Source: Allohahella marinimesophila (GTDB lineage Bacteria; Pseudomonadota; Gammaproteobacteria; Pseudomonadales; Oleiphilaceae). Taken from it: a stretch of 64,000 bases of DNA. Positions 57,436-64,000 of the stretch are shown piece by piece. The stretch's first letter is position 1, and each line of letters starts with the position of its first letter. The notes beneath the pieces are model-generated. The model saw only the letters and a program-made list of their open reading frames with translations, ran no database searches and was not told the DNA's origin. Both the position numbers and the translations under genes were made by a program. The stretch covers positions 372,001-436,000 of the forward strand of contig NZ_BAABBO010000001.1 in the NCBI RefSeq assembly GCF_039538005.1. Reading direction: 5' to 3'.

Positions 57436-58430
57436 GCCCAGCCGCTCACTGGCAAAGCAGCGCAGCGCTCGAGGTTCTTCGGGCCAGGGCTGCGGTGCTG
57501 GACCAGATCCGTCGTTTTTTCTCGGCCCGTGATGTTCTCGAAGTCGAGGTCCCGGTGCTGGCAGATACCTCGGCCAGTGATGTGCACCTCGACAGTCTTC
57601 GTCTCTGCAACGGACAGTATCTCCTCACCTCACCCGAGCCTTACATGAAGCGTCTGCTCGGGTCTGGTGCTGGCGCCATTTTTACCCTCAGCAAGGCCTT
57701 TCGGGCCAACGAAAGCGGCAGGCGCCATAACCCCGAATTTCTCATGCTCGAGTGGTACCGGCCTGGCTATGCGCTCGATGAATTGCTCGAGGAAACTCTG
57801 GATCTGTTGCTGGCGCTCTCTCGGCACGGAAGGGATCAGTCCGATCTGCCGTGGCCTTCCAAAGCCCTCCTGAAGACGCCGATACGCTTCACTTACGCAG
57901 ACCTGATGATCGAGGCCTGTGGCCTGAACCCTTTCACGGTGAGCGACGATAGACTCAGGGCCTGTGTCCGAAGCCTGGTCCGCGACTACGACGACGCAGA
58001 CACTGCGGAACGCTCGATACTGCTCGACCTCCTGTTCAGTCGGCTGGCCGAGCCACTGCTGACCAAATGCCCGGTGGCGGTCGTCGAAGGCTATCCAGCC
58101 GAACAGGCCTCGCAATCACGTACTCGGATCGATACGCAGGGGCGGCTTGTGGCCGATCGCTTCGAGTTGTACCTCTATGGACTTGAAATCGCCAACGCAT
58201 ATCACGAGCTGACAGATGTTGAGGAGTTCCGTCGTCGTCACGACAGTGACAACGCAAGGCGACGGGTGCTTGGGCTGTCGGAGCTGGCTCTGGACGAGGC
58301 CCTTGTGGGCGCGATGAGAGCAATGCCGCCGTGCAGCGGCATTGCTCTTGGGGTAGACCGGCTGGTCATGCGCCTGCTGGGCCTTTCCCGTATCGATCAG
58401 GTACTCAGCTTTGCGTCAGCTGGCGCTTAG
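57432..58430 (+). CDS. epmA: EF-P lysyltransferase EpmA (GenX/PoxA)
   Basis: A class II lysyl-tRNA-synthetase-like enzyme that attaches beta-lysine to EF-P Lys34. It has the synthetase core (RRFFSARDVLEVEVPVLADT, FRANESGRRHNPEFLMLEWYR, and LGVDRLVMRLLG) and no anticodon-binding domain. The start is uncertain. In-frame reading upstream of GTG 57495 continues as HWQSSAALEVLRARAA, matching the N-terminus of E. coli EpmA, so a CTG start at 57432 overlapping the efp stop (CTGA) is proposed. GTG 57495 has AGGG six bases upstream and is the alternative. The family is secure. Confidence 0.9.
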   Translation: MSPAAHWQSSAALEVLRARAAVLDQIRRFFSARDVLEVEVPVLADTSASDVHLDSLRLCNGQYLLTSPEPYMKRLLGSGAGAIFTLSKAFRANESGRRHNPEFLMLEWYRPGYALDELLEETLDLLLALSRHGRDQSDLPWPSKALLKTPIRFTYADLMIEACGLNPFTVSDDRLRACVRSLVRDYDDADTAERSILLDLLFSRLAEPLLTKCPVAVVEGYPAEQASQSRTRIDTQGRLVADRFELYLYGLEIANAYHELTDVEEFRRRHDSDNARRRVLGLSELALDEALVGAMRAMPPCSGIALGVDRLVMRLLGLSRIDQVLSFASAGA

Positions 58431-58442
58431 CCGGACGGGACA

Positions 58443-59336
58443 CTAGGACTTTTTTGCCTTCAGGGTGGCGATGCGTTCACCAAGCCTGAGTCGCGAGCCG
58501 GCGTGGAGTGCTTCACTCCACTTGAAGCTCTCTGGTGGTGCCAACAGGATAACCGTGGAGCCGAGATGGAAGCGGCCCATTTCGTCACCTTTGCGGAAAG
58601 TCGGTGCTGGATGCTCGCCATCAGCCTCGTAATCAATTCTCGTGATGGTGGCACCAGTTCGTTTCTGGTCTCCCGAACCCACCAGTCCTGCCCAGGTGGT
58701 GGCGATACTGGCAACGATCATCGCCCCCACCAGCACCATCGCAAACGGGCCGAATTCGGTATCAAACACACAGATGACTCGTTCATTGCGGGCAAACAGG
58801 CTTGGCACGGCGGCAGCCGTGGCAGGATTTACCGAGAACAGCCGCCCGGGCACATGGATCATGCTCGTCAGGCGTGCATCGCAGGGCATATGGATACGGT
58901 GATAGTCTTTGGGCGCCAGATAGATAGTGGCGAACTCGCCACCATGAAACGGACGCGCCGCCAGGCTGTCGCCGCCAAAAAGTTCGAGTGCGCTGTAGGT
59001 CCTGCCCTTGGCTTGCAGGATACGCCCAGCCAATAAGGTGCCCAGTTGCGAAACGGCACCATCTACGGGTGAGACCAGAGCGTCCTCAGCGGGGTCGATA
59101 GTGCGCGCACCAGGTTTCAGCGCTCTGGTAAAAAACTCGTTGAAGCTCGCAAAAGCCTCTGGTTCAGACTCCGCTGCCTCGGTCATGTCGACCTGATACT
59201 TTTTGACGAACCACTTTATAAAAGCGTTCTTCAGCCGTGGATCGGTCGAAGCTGCTATTTTGCCCGCAACTCGGGAGAGTGAGCCCTGTGGAACGAGATA
59301 CTGCGATCTGACGAAAAAATCGTCACGTTTGCCCAT
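58443..59336 (-). CDS. psd: Phosphatidylserine decarboxylase
   Basis: A 297-aa proenzyme that makes phosphatidylethanolamine. The motif LGSTV (in FHLGSTVILL) is the self-cleavage site that yields the pyruvoyl group. Asp in SPVDGAVSQ and His in DYHRIHMPCD complete the triad. It is 1 nt from the rhodanese gene in the same direction. The call is secure. Confidence 0.94.
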   Translation of the reverse strand: MGKRDDFFVRSQYLVPQGSLSRVAGKIAASTDPRLKNAFIKWFVKKYQVDMTEAAESEPEAFASFNEFFTRALKPGARTIDPAEDALVSPVDGAVSQLGTLLAGRILQAKGRTYSALELFGGDSLAARPFHGGEFATIYLAPKDYHRIHMPCDARLTSMIHVPGRLFSVNPATAAAVPSLFARNERVICVFDTEFGPFAMVLVGAMIVASIATTWAGLVGSGDQKRTGATITRIDYEADGEHPAPTFRKGDEMGRFHLGSTVILLAPPESFKWSEALHAGSRLRLGERIATLKAKKS

Positions 59337-59337
59337 G

Positions 59338-60273
59338 TCAGGCGTCTCCTGTCTGTTCGATGAGATGGCCAGTGTCGTCGCTGTTGCCCCATTCGGACCA
59401 GGAACCTGGATAGGCCTTGATATCCAGACCCAGCTGCCGGCCAGCCAGAAAAGTCAGGCCTGAGCGATGATGGGTCTGGCAGTGCGTGATAATTGGCAAT
59501 TCCGGATCAAGCCCGGCAGCCAGTAACAGTTCGTTCAGCGCTTCGGGTGATCGAAGCCGATAGTGATTGTGTGGGTCTAGCAGTCGCGTCCACTCGAGGT
59601 GACGTGCGCCAGGAATATGACCGTTGTTCCTGGCCGTTACGCGCTGACCTGAAAATTCCTCGGCAGAGCGCGCGTCCCAGACCTGTGCCTGTCCGGCTTC
59701 GACCAGGCGCTTGAGCTCTGCCAGATCGACACTGACTGTCGGTGCACTCGCAGCGACAGAATTCTCGTCGGGCAGAAATATCGGGCCACGAATATTTGCC
59801 GACTCGCCGGTCTGAACGTGCTCGTCGTCTGCGCCTTCAGCGCTGCTGCTGTCACCAGCGACCATAGGCAGCCCCAGTGCCTCCCAGGCCAGACGGCCAC
59901 CGTCGATGGCATGGACATTCTTGAAGCCCATGCTGAGCATGAGCCAGACAAAACGTCCGGCCCAGGCACCACCTTCAGCGTCCATGACGACGAGGTGATC
60001 GTTTTGATGCAGGTCGAGATCTGCGGCGATGGATCGTAGTTGCTGGAGCTCTGGCAATTTGCCATTGAAGGGTGGATGCGTTTTCGTTCTCGTCGGATCC
60101 AGCCATACAGCGCCTTCCACATGCTGCTGTTCGTAGGCGCTTCTGGGCGAAAGGTCGACCACCAGAACTCTGGTTTCCGCGGGGCGTTGCATGTAGTCGA
60201 GCAGGTGCTGAGCTTGGATCAGCAGGGACCAGTGGGTAAGTTCTCTGGTCTGGGATGCTATTGTATGAGTCAA
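59338..60273 (-). CDS. rhdA: Thiosulfate sulfurtransferase (RhdA-like rhodanese)
   Basis: A 311-aa tandem rhodanese. The N-terminal domain is inactive, and the C-terminal domain has Cys265 in the CQTHHRSG loop, the same active loop as Azotobacter RhdA. It moves sulfane sulfur from thiosulfate to cyanide or protein acceptors. It sits directly upstream of psd as in Pseudomonas. The call is secure. Confidence 0.92.
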   Translation of the reverse strand: MTHTIASQTRELTHWSLLIQAQHLLDYMQRPAETRVLVVDLSPRSAYEQQHVEGAVWLDPTRTKTHPPFNGKLPELQQLRSIAADLDLHQNDHLVVMDAEGGAWAGRFVWLMLSMGFKNVHAIDGGRLAWEALGLPMVAGDSSSAEGADDEHVQTGESANIRGPIFLPDENSVAASAPTVSVDLAELKRLVEAGQAQVWDARSAEEFSGQRVTARNNGHIPGARHLEWTRLLDPHNHYRLRSPEALNELLLAAGLDPELPIITHCQTHHRSGLTFLAGRQLGLDIKAYPGSWSEWGNSDDTGHLIEQTGDA

Positions 60274-60311
60274 AGACTGGCCTCTGGAGTCATGAAGCTT
60301 GGCGCCGGACT

Positions 60312-62240
60312 TTATTTTTTCTTGTCAGACCGGGCTCGCTGGGCAAGATTGTAAACGACCTGGCTTGTCGCATTACAGAGCTCTTTGAAACTTTCGTACT
60401 CAAAGGTCGTCATCGGCCCGCTGTGAAAGCCGTTATCAGCGTAGATGAGGCCGACTGGGCGCGTGCCTACGAAGCAGGAGCTGGCGAAGAACTCTTCGAC
60501 CTGAAACAGTGACGCGAACTCTTCGCTCAGGTGGGCCTTGATACGCGGCGAAGACTCCGGGCTGACCCAGATCGACGCCGGCTTCCGCATCAGCTTCGAA
60601 AACAGTGGAAATTCTTCCAGATGCAATTGTCGGCCCTCGAGCGTCTCCCGGGCGGGCAGCGGCGTGGTGAAGAAAGCCTTGATGGCCGCGCGGTCGGGGG
60701 TCATCAGACTCACCAGGCAGGCTTCCAGACCAATACCGTCGACTACGCAGCTGATGGTGGTCTGCATCAGATCAGGCAGGCCCTGGAACTGCATAGGATT
60801 GATCAGCATGTCTTCGATGGTGCGGTTGAACAATGCCCGGTTCGGGGCTTTTCGCAGCTGCGGCTGAGGCGAATTACCCGGGTTGCCGTAGGCTTTGAGT
60901 GGCGAATCGTCCACCGGTCTCGGAGCCGCCTGGCGTGGCTGCTCCAGCTTCGAGGCCAGTGGTGGGGCAACTGGAGAGCGCAACGCCTTTTCTTCTGTAG
61001 ACGGTCTTGATGCTTCATCTGGCTGCTCGGGCGTCACCGTGCGCTCGGCCGCTATCTCTGACGGACCGTCAATGGGATCGGGTGCAGCCGGTGGTAGCGG
61101 CTTTTCGGTTGGCAAAGGTGGCCGCTGGCTGGCTGCTGGCTGCGGCGATATGAGCCCAGGCCCGGCTTCCGGCATGTCGAAGAGAGGCTCACCCGACCCG
61201 GGCGCTGGATTCAGCAAGGAAGTTGCCAGTCCTACACCGTGCCGAAGCGGATGTTGTCTGGCACTTAAAACAGCTACCTCATGGGCCCAGCGGACGCCCT
61301 GTATCGGCGACGCCTTCCATCTCGCCGCCATTGCGAAGAAACACCGGTTCACCGCCTTGGAGTGCCAGCTGATGCTCGCATTTTCGACCAGATGGTTCAG
61401 CATCGTCTCAGTAAAGCCTGGACGCTTGCTGAACTGTCTCAATGGTTTGGTGATAAAGGCTCTTGGAGAGTCGTTTTCATAACCCTTTTTAGCCGCTGAG
61501 GTGAGTTGAGCCAGGCTGCGCAGATCCGCCAGTTCATGATCGAACAGCGTGTTGGCATCCAGAATCGGCAGAGCCATCTGTTTATGGGCCTCTCGCCAGA
61601 ATGCACGAATTTCGAAGCCCAGAATGCTGCGCTCGAGCTTGCGGGCATCTGAGCGAGCCATGCTCTTGATCCGTGTCTGACTATAGACTGCCTGCATCTC
61701 CTCGCCGCGCCAGTGCCATAGATACCAATATGGGCTTGCCCAGAGCAGGGTGTTCCAGAAGGCATTGCGGATTTCTTCTTCGGGCTTGCCTGCAGTGGTA
61801 TAGGTAAACCGAGCCATTTCTGCGGCGCAAAGACTGCGGCCAAGCGCCGCTTCCAGGCGGGCGGTCGACTGATGACCAGGATCGCCGGAAAAGTCATAGG
61901 ATCCAGTGGTTTGCAGTAGCACGCTCAGGCGCTCGAGGCCGATGATGCTGATGGCCTGAGGAATATTGCGGATCGCGGCTTCTTTGGAACGCATGAAAAG
62001 GTTGGCGTTGCGTATCAGCGTCAGTGCCAGAACCGGATCATTCTGAACGTGCGCAGCCATTTGGGCGAAGGACAACTCCTTTTCCTTCAGGGCAAGATGC
62101 AGCAGGCGCCCTGAATGAGTGACCGCTGGAAGCGGTCGTTCGAGCATCGATGCCACAGTCTGCGCCAGTTCTGCAGCCATGAGGGCCTCGTCGTCAGACT
62201 CCAGTTCAGGGTGTTCCACCTCAGTGTCCTTCAGGTACAA
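60312..62240 (-). CDS. HDOD-domain signalling protein
   Basis: A 642-aa protein: an N-terminal HDOD domain (residues about 25-260, with LSFAQMAAHVQNDPVLALTL and IPQAISIIGLERLSVLL), a proline-rich linker (about 355-440), and a C-terminal GAF-like domain (about 470-635). The start shown is TTG 62240. AGGAG lies only two bases before it but eight before CTG 62234, so the true start may be CTG. It lies between psd/rhdA and motAB. The HDOD call is secure and the role is unknown. Confidence 0.85.
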   Translation of the reverse strand: MYLKDTEVEHPELESDDEALMAAELAQTVASMLERPLPAVTHSGRLLHLALKEKELSFAQMAAHVQNDPVLALTLIRNANLFMRSKEAAIRNIPQAISIIGLERLSVLLQTTGSYDFSGDPGHQSTARLEAALGRSLCAAEMARFTYTTAGKPEEEIRNAFWNTLLWASPYWYLWHWRGEEMQAVYSQTRIKSMARSDARKLERSILGFEIRAFWREAHKQMALPILDANTLFDHELADLRSLAQLTSAAKKGYENDSPRAFITKPLRQFSKRPGFTETMLNHLVENASISWHSKAVNRCFFAMAARWKASPIQGVRWAHEVAVLSARQHPLRHGVGLATSLLNPAPGSGEPLFDMPEAGPGLISPQPAASQRPPLPTEKPLPPAAPDPIDGPSEIAAERTVTPEQPDEASRPSTEEKALRSPVAPPLASKLEQPRQAAPRPVDDSPLKAYGNPGNSPQPQLRKAPNRALFNRTIEDMLINPMQFQGLPDLMQTTISCVVDGIGLEACLVSLMTPDRAAIKAFFTTPLPARETLEGRQLHLEEFPLFSKLMRKPASIWVSPESSPRIKAHLSEEFASLFQVEEFFASSCFVGTRPVGLIYADNGFHSGPMTTFEYESFKELCNATSQVVYNLAQRARSDKKK

Positions 62241-62320
62241 CTCTCCTGACAGTTGTGTATTAAGCGATCATCTACTTAACTTGTTCTTATCCAAGCATAT
62301 CCCAACCTGACAAATTTGCC

Positions 62321-63172
62321 ATGTTGCTTCTGATCGGTTCGATAGTTGTTCTTGCCAGTGTTCTCGGGGGCTACGTGCTTTCCCACGGGGAGCTGGCAGC
62401 CCTGTGGCAGCCGTTTGAGCTGGTGATCATCTTTGGCGCGGCCCTGGGCGCGTTCATGATCGCCAATTCCGCCAAGACAATGAAGACTGTTGGTGCCTCG
62501 ATCAAGACGGTCATTGTTGGCAGCCGCTTCAACCGGCAGCTCTACCTCGACCTGCTGACCCTGCTGTTCGAACTCTTCGACAAGTCACGCAAGGCCGGTA
62601 TCATGGCCATCGAAGCCGATGTCGATGAGCCTGACGACAGTGATCTGTTCAACAAATATCCTTCGATCCAGAGCCAGCCGAAGCTGCGGGATTTCATCTG
62701 CGACTATTTCCGCATCGTCGCGTCCGGGAATATGGCGGCCCATGAACTCGAGGGGCTCATCGATATGGAGATCGGCACCAGACAGCACGAACTGGAGAAA
62801 CCAGGGGACGCTGTCCATGCCATTGCTGATGGCTTGCCAGGCTTCGGCATTGTTGCCGCCGTTCTCGGCATCGTTATTACCATGAAGTCGCTGGGCGGTC
62901 CGCCTGAGGAGCTTGGTCTCCACGTCGCGGCAGCACTGGTAGGCACGTTCATCGGTATTCTTGCGGCCTATGGATTCGTCGGCCCACTCTCCGGTGCCAT
63001 ACACTCTCTGGCAGATGCAGAGATCAAGGCTTACGAGTGCACCAAGATGAGCATTCTGGCCTTTCTCGGTGGCCAGGCTCCGCAGATCGCTATCGAATTT
63101 GGGCGTAAAACACTCGACTCCGGTGTCCGGCCAAGCTTTCAGGAATTGAACGACCACGTCAAAGCCAGATGA
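62321..63172 (+). CDS. motA: Flagellar stator protein MotA
   Basis: A 283-aa stator subunit that forms the proton channel and drives the rotor with MotB. Four membrane helices are visible, with a large cytoplasmic loop (about 60-165), ADGLPGFGIVAAVLG and SGAIHSLADAEIKAYE carrying the conserved Pro and charged residues. ATG 62321 lacks a clear ribosome site. It overlaps motB by ATGA. The call is secure. Confidence 0.95.
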   Translation: MLLLIGSIVVLASVLGGYVLSHGELAALWQPFELVIIFGAALGAFMIANSAKTMKTVGASIKTVIVGSRFNRQLYLDLLTLLFELFDKSRKAGIMAIEADVDEPDDSDLFNKYPSIQSQPKLRDFICDYFRIVASGNMAAHELEGLIDMEIGTRQHELEKPGDAVHAIADGLPGFGIVAAVLGIVITMKSLGGPPEELGLHVAAALVGTFIGILAAYGFVGPLSGAIHSLADAEIKAYECTKMSILAFLGGQAPQIAIEFGRKTLDSGVRPSFQELNDHVKAR

Positions 63173-64000
63173 AAACGCTGAATCAGGCCCAGCCGATTAT
63201 CGTTCGGCGAATCGTCAAGAAAGGCAAGCCGCACGGTGGTGCCTGGAAGGTGGCCTTCGCCGACTTTGCAGTCGCGATGATGGCTTTTTTTCTGGTGCTC
63301 TGGCTCAGCCAGTCGGCGACTACGGAAGAAAAACAGGCGATCGCCGGTTACTTTGAGGATCCAATCGGCTTCACAGAGGGGGGTAGTCCTTCGGTCATTG
63401 ATCTCGGTGGGGCTGTCTCGATAAAAGTCGTCGATGACCCCGACTCCATTCCCATCAGCCAGCCTGAAATCAAGCTCGAGGAAAGCCAGGCCCAGGACAT
63501 CGTAGATCAGGTGGAGCAACGCAAGCTGCGCTCTTTGATGAATGTGATTCTCGAGCAGATTGAGCGTAGCCCGACCCTCCGCGAATACCGTGACCAACTC
63601 AAACTGGATATCACCGATGAAGGCCTGCGCATTCAGATTGTCGACAAGCAGGGCAGGCCGATGTTCGATACCGGCTCCGCTGAACTGAAAGAGTATTCGC
63701 GCGAAATCATCAACGAACTGGCGCCAACGATTTCCCGGGTGGACAACAAGCTTGTCGTCTCCGGTCACACTGATGCGAGACCCTTTCCAGGCTTTGCGGG
63801 TTACTCAAACTGGGAATTGTCGTCAGACCGGGCCAATGCCGCTCGCCGGGCGCTTGTCGAGGGAGGGCTCCCGGAAGATCACATTTCAAGAGTGGTAGGC
63901 CTGGCATCGTCCTCGCTGTACGACAGTTCGGAACCATTCAACCCCATCAATCGTCGCATCACGATTCTCGTGCTCAACAGGCGCGCCGCGCTGATCATGG
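63169..64000 (+). CDS. motB: Flagellar stator protein MotB (cut by window end)
   Basis: The first 277 residues of MotB. The N-terminal helix GAWKVAFADFAVAMMAFF contains the proton-binding Asp, a plug-like region follows, and the OmpA-like peptidoglycan-binding domain begins near 170 (MFDTGSAELKEYS, VSGHTDARPF, SNWELSSDRANAARRALVEGG). It anchors the stator to the cell wall. It overlaps motA by 4 nt and continues past base 64000. The call is secure. Confidence 0.95.
   Translation, partial: MKTLNQAQPIIVRRIVKKGKPHGGAWKVAFADFAVAMMAFFLVLWLSQSATTEEKQAIAGYFEDPIGFTEGGSPSVIDLGGAVSIKVVDDPDSIPISQPEIKLEESQAQDIVDQVEQRKLRSLMNVILEQIERSPTLREYRDQLKLDITDEGLRIQIVDKQGRPMFDTGSAELKEYSREIINELAPTISRVDNKLVVSGHTDARPFPGFAGYSNWELSSDRANAARRALVEGGLPEDHISRVVGLASSSLYDSSEPFNPINRRITILVLNRRAALIM

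Noticed and set aside
60895..61482. 195-aa rightward Gly/Ser-rich ORF in the HDOD gene
   Set aside because: It is the complement of the proline-rich linker of the HDOD protein; low-complexity composition alone makes it open.
1..64000. CRISPR array, insertion sequence or prophage
   Set aside because: I saw no regularly spaced repeats, transposase or integrase motifs, and no terminal repeats flanking a gene block.

Overview
The window is chromosomal DNA of a gammaproteobacterium: moderately GC-rich, densely coded, with many 4-nt start/stop overlaps and no insertion sequences or CRISPR array. The right third (about 47-64 kb) has the order parC, serB, a FimX-like GGDEF/EAL protein, a PilZ protein, then epmB, efp, epmA, psd, rhodanese, HDOD protein, motA, motB. 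As I recall, much of this matches the Pseudomonas parC-serB-fimX and psd-rhdA-motAB neighbourhoods, with an EpmA/EpmB elongation-factor-P modification set in between. The organism is probably flagellated, with type IV pili and c-di-GMP signalling. I cannot name a genus.

Region 1 (1-6.4 kb): the end of recD runs by a 4-nt overlap into four coupled genes: a short Toprim nuclease-like protein (JetD/MksG type), a 996-aa SMC ATPase (JetC/MksB type), a kleisin-like and a MukE-like protein. This is a Wadjet/Mks-type condensin in the order D-C-A-B, attached to the RecBCD operon. Its likely meaning is that one unit makes DNA ends and the other degrades them.

Region 2 (6.4-19.4 kb): an envelope locus. 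Leftward genes encode three secreted or membrane proteins (LPP20-like protein, membrane-anchored protein, MltC-like transglycosylase), an LPP20 lipoprotein and a transglutaminase-like protein. Rightward genes encode a sigma-70-family factor, a putative membrane anti-sigma protein, a TPR lipoprotein, an MlaE-like permease, an ABC subunit with ruined ATPase motifs, an MCE (MlaD-like) protein and two more lipoproteins. This looks like a dedicated, possibly undescribed, lipid-transport or cell-wall system with its own sigma factor.

Region 3 (19.4-39.5 kb): an SbcD/SbcC-like (YhaO/YhaN) pair, a glutathionyl-hydroquinone reductase, a glutamine amidotransferase, a phospholipase D-VTT fusion with an endonuclease/exonuclease/phosphatase-family protein, nadE with an isochorismatase, a DMT exporter, a C13 peptidase, a LemA-TPM-TPM operon, a protein with a PEP-CTERM-like tail, a tandem DUF302 lipoprotein and tRNA-Arg(CCG).

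Region 4 (39.5-64 kb): solute-binding proteins, a 7TM-DISM diguanylate cyclase, a TauE/SafE exporter, a secretin-like fragment, a thioesterase, outer-membrane phospholipase A, and the housekeeping and motility block above. Several short convergent gene pairs carry hairpins that cover one or both stop codons.
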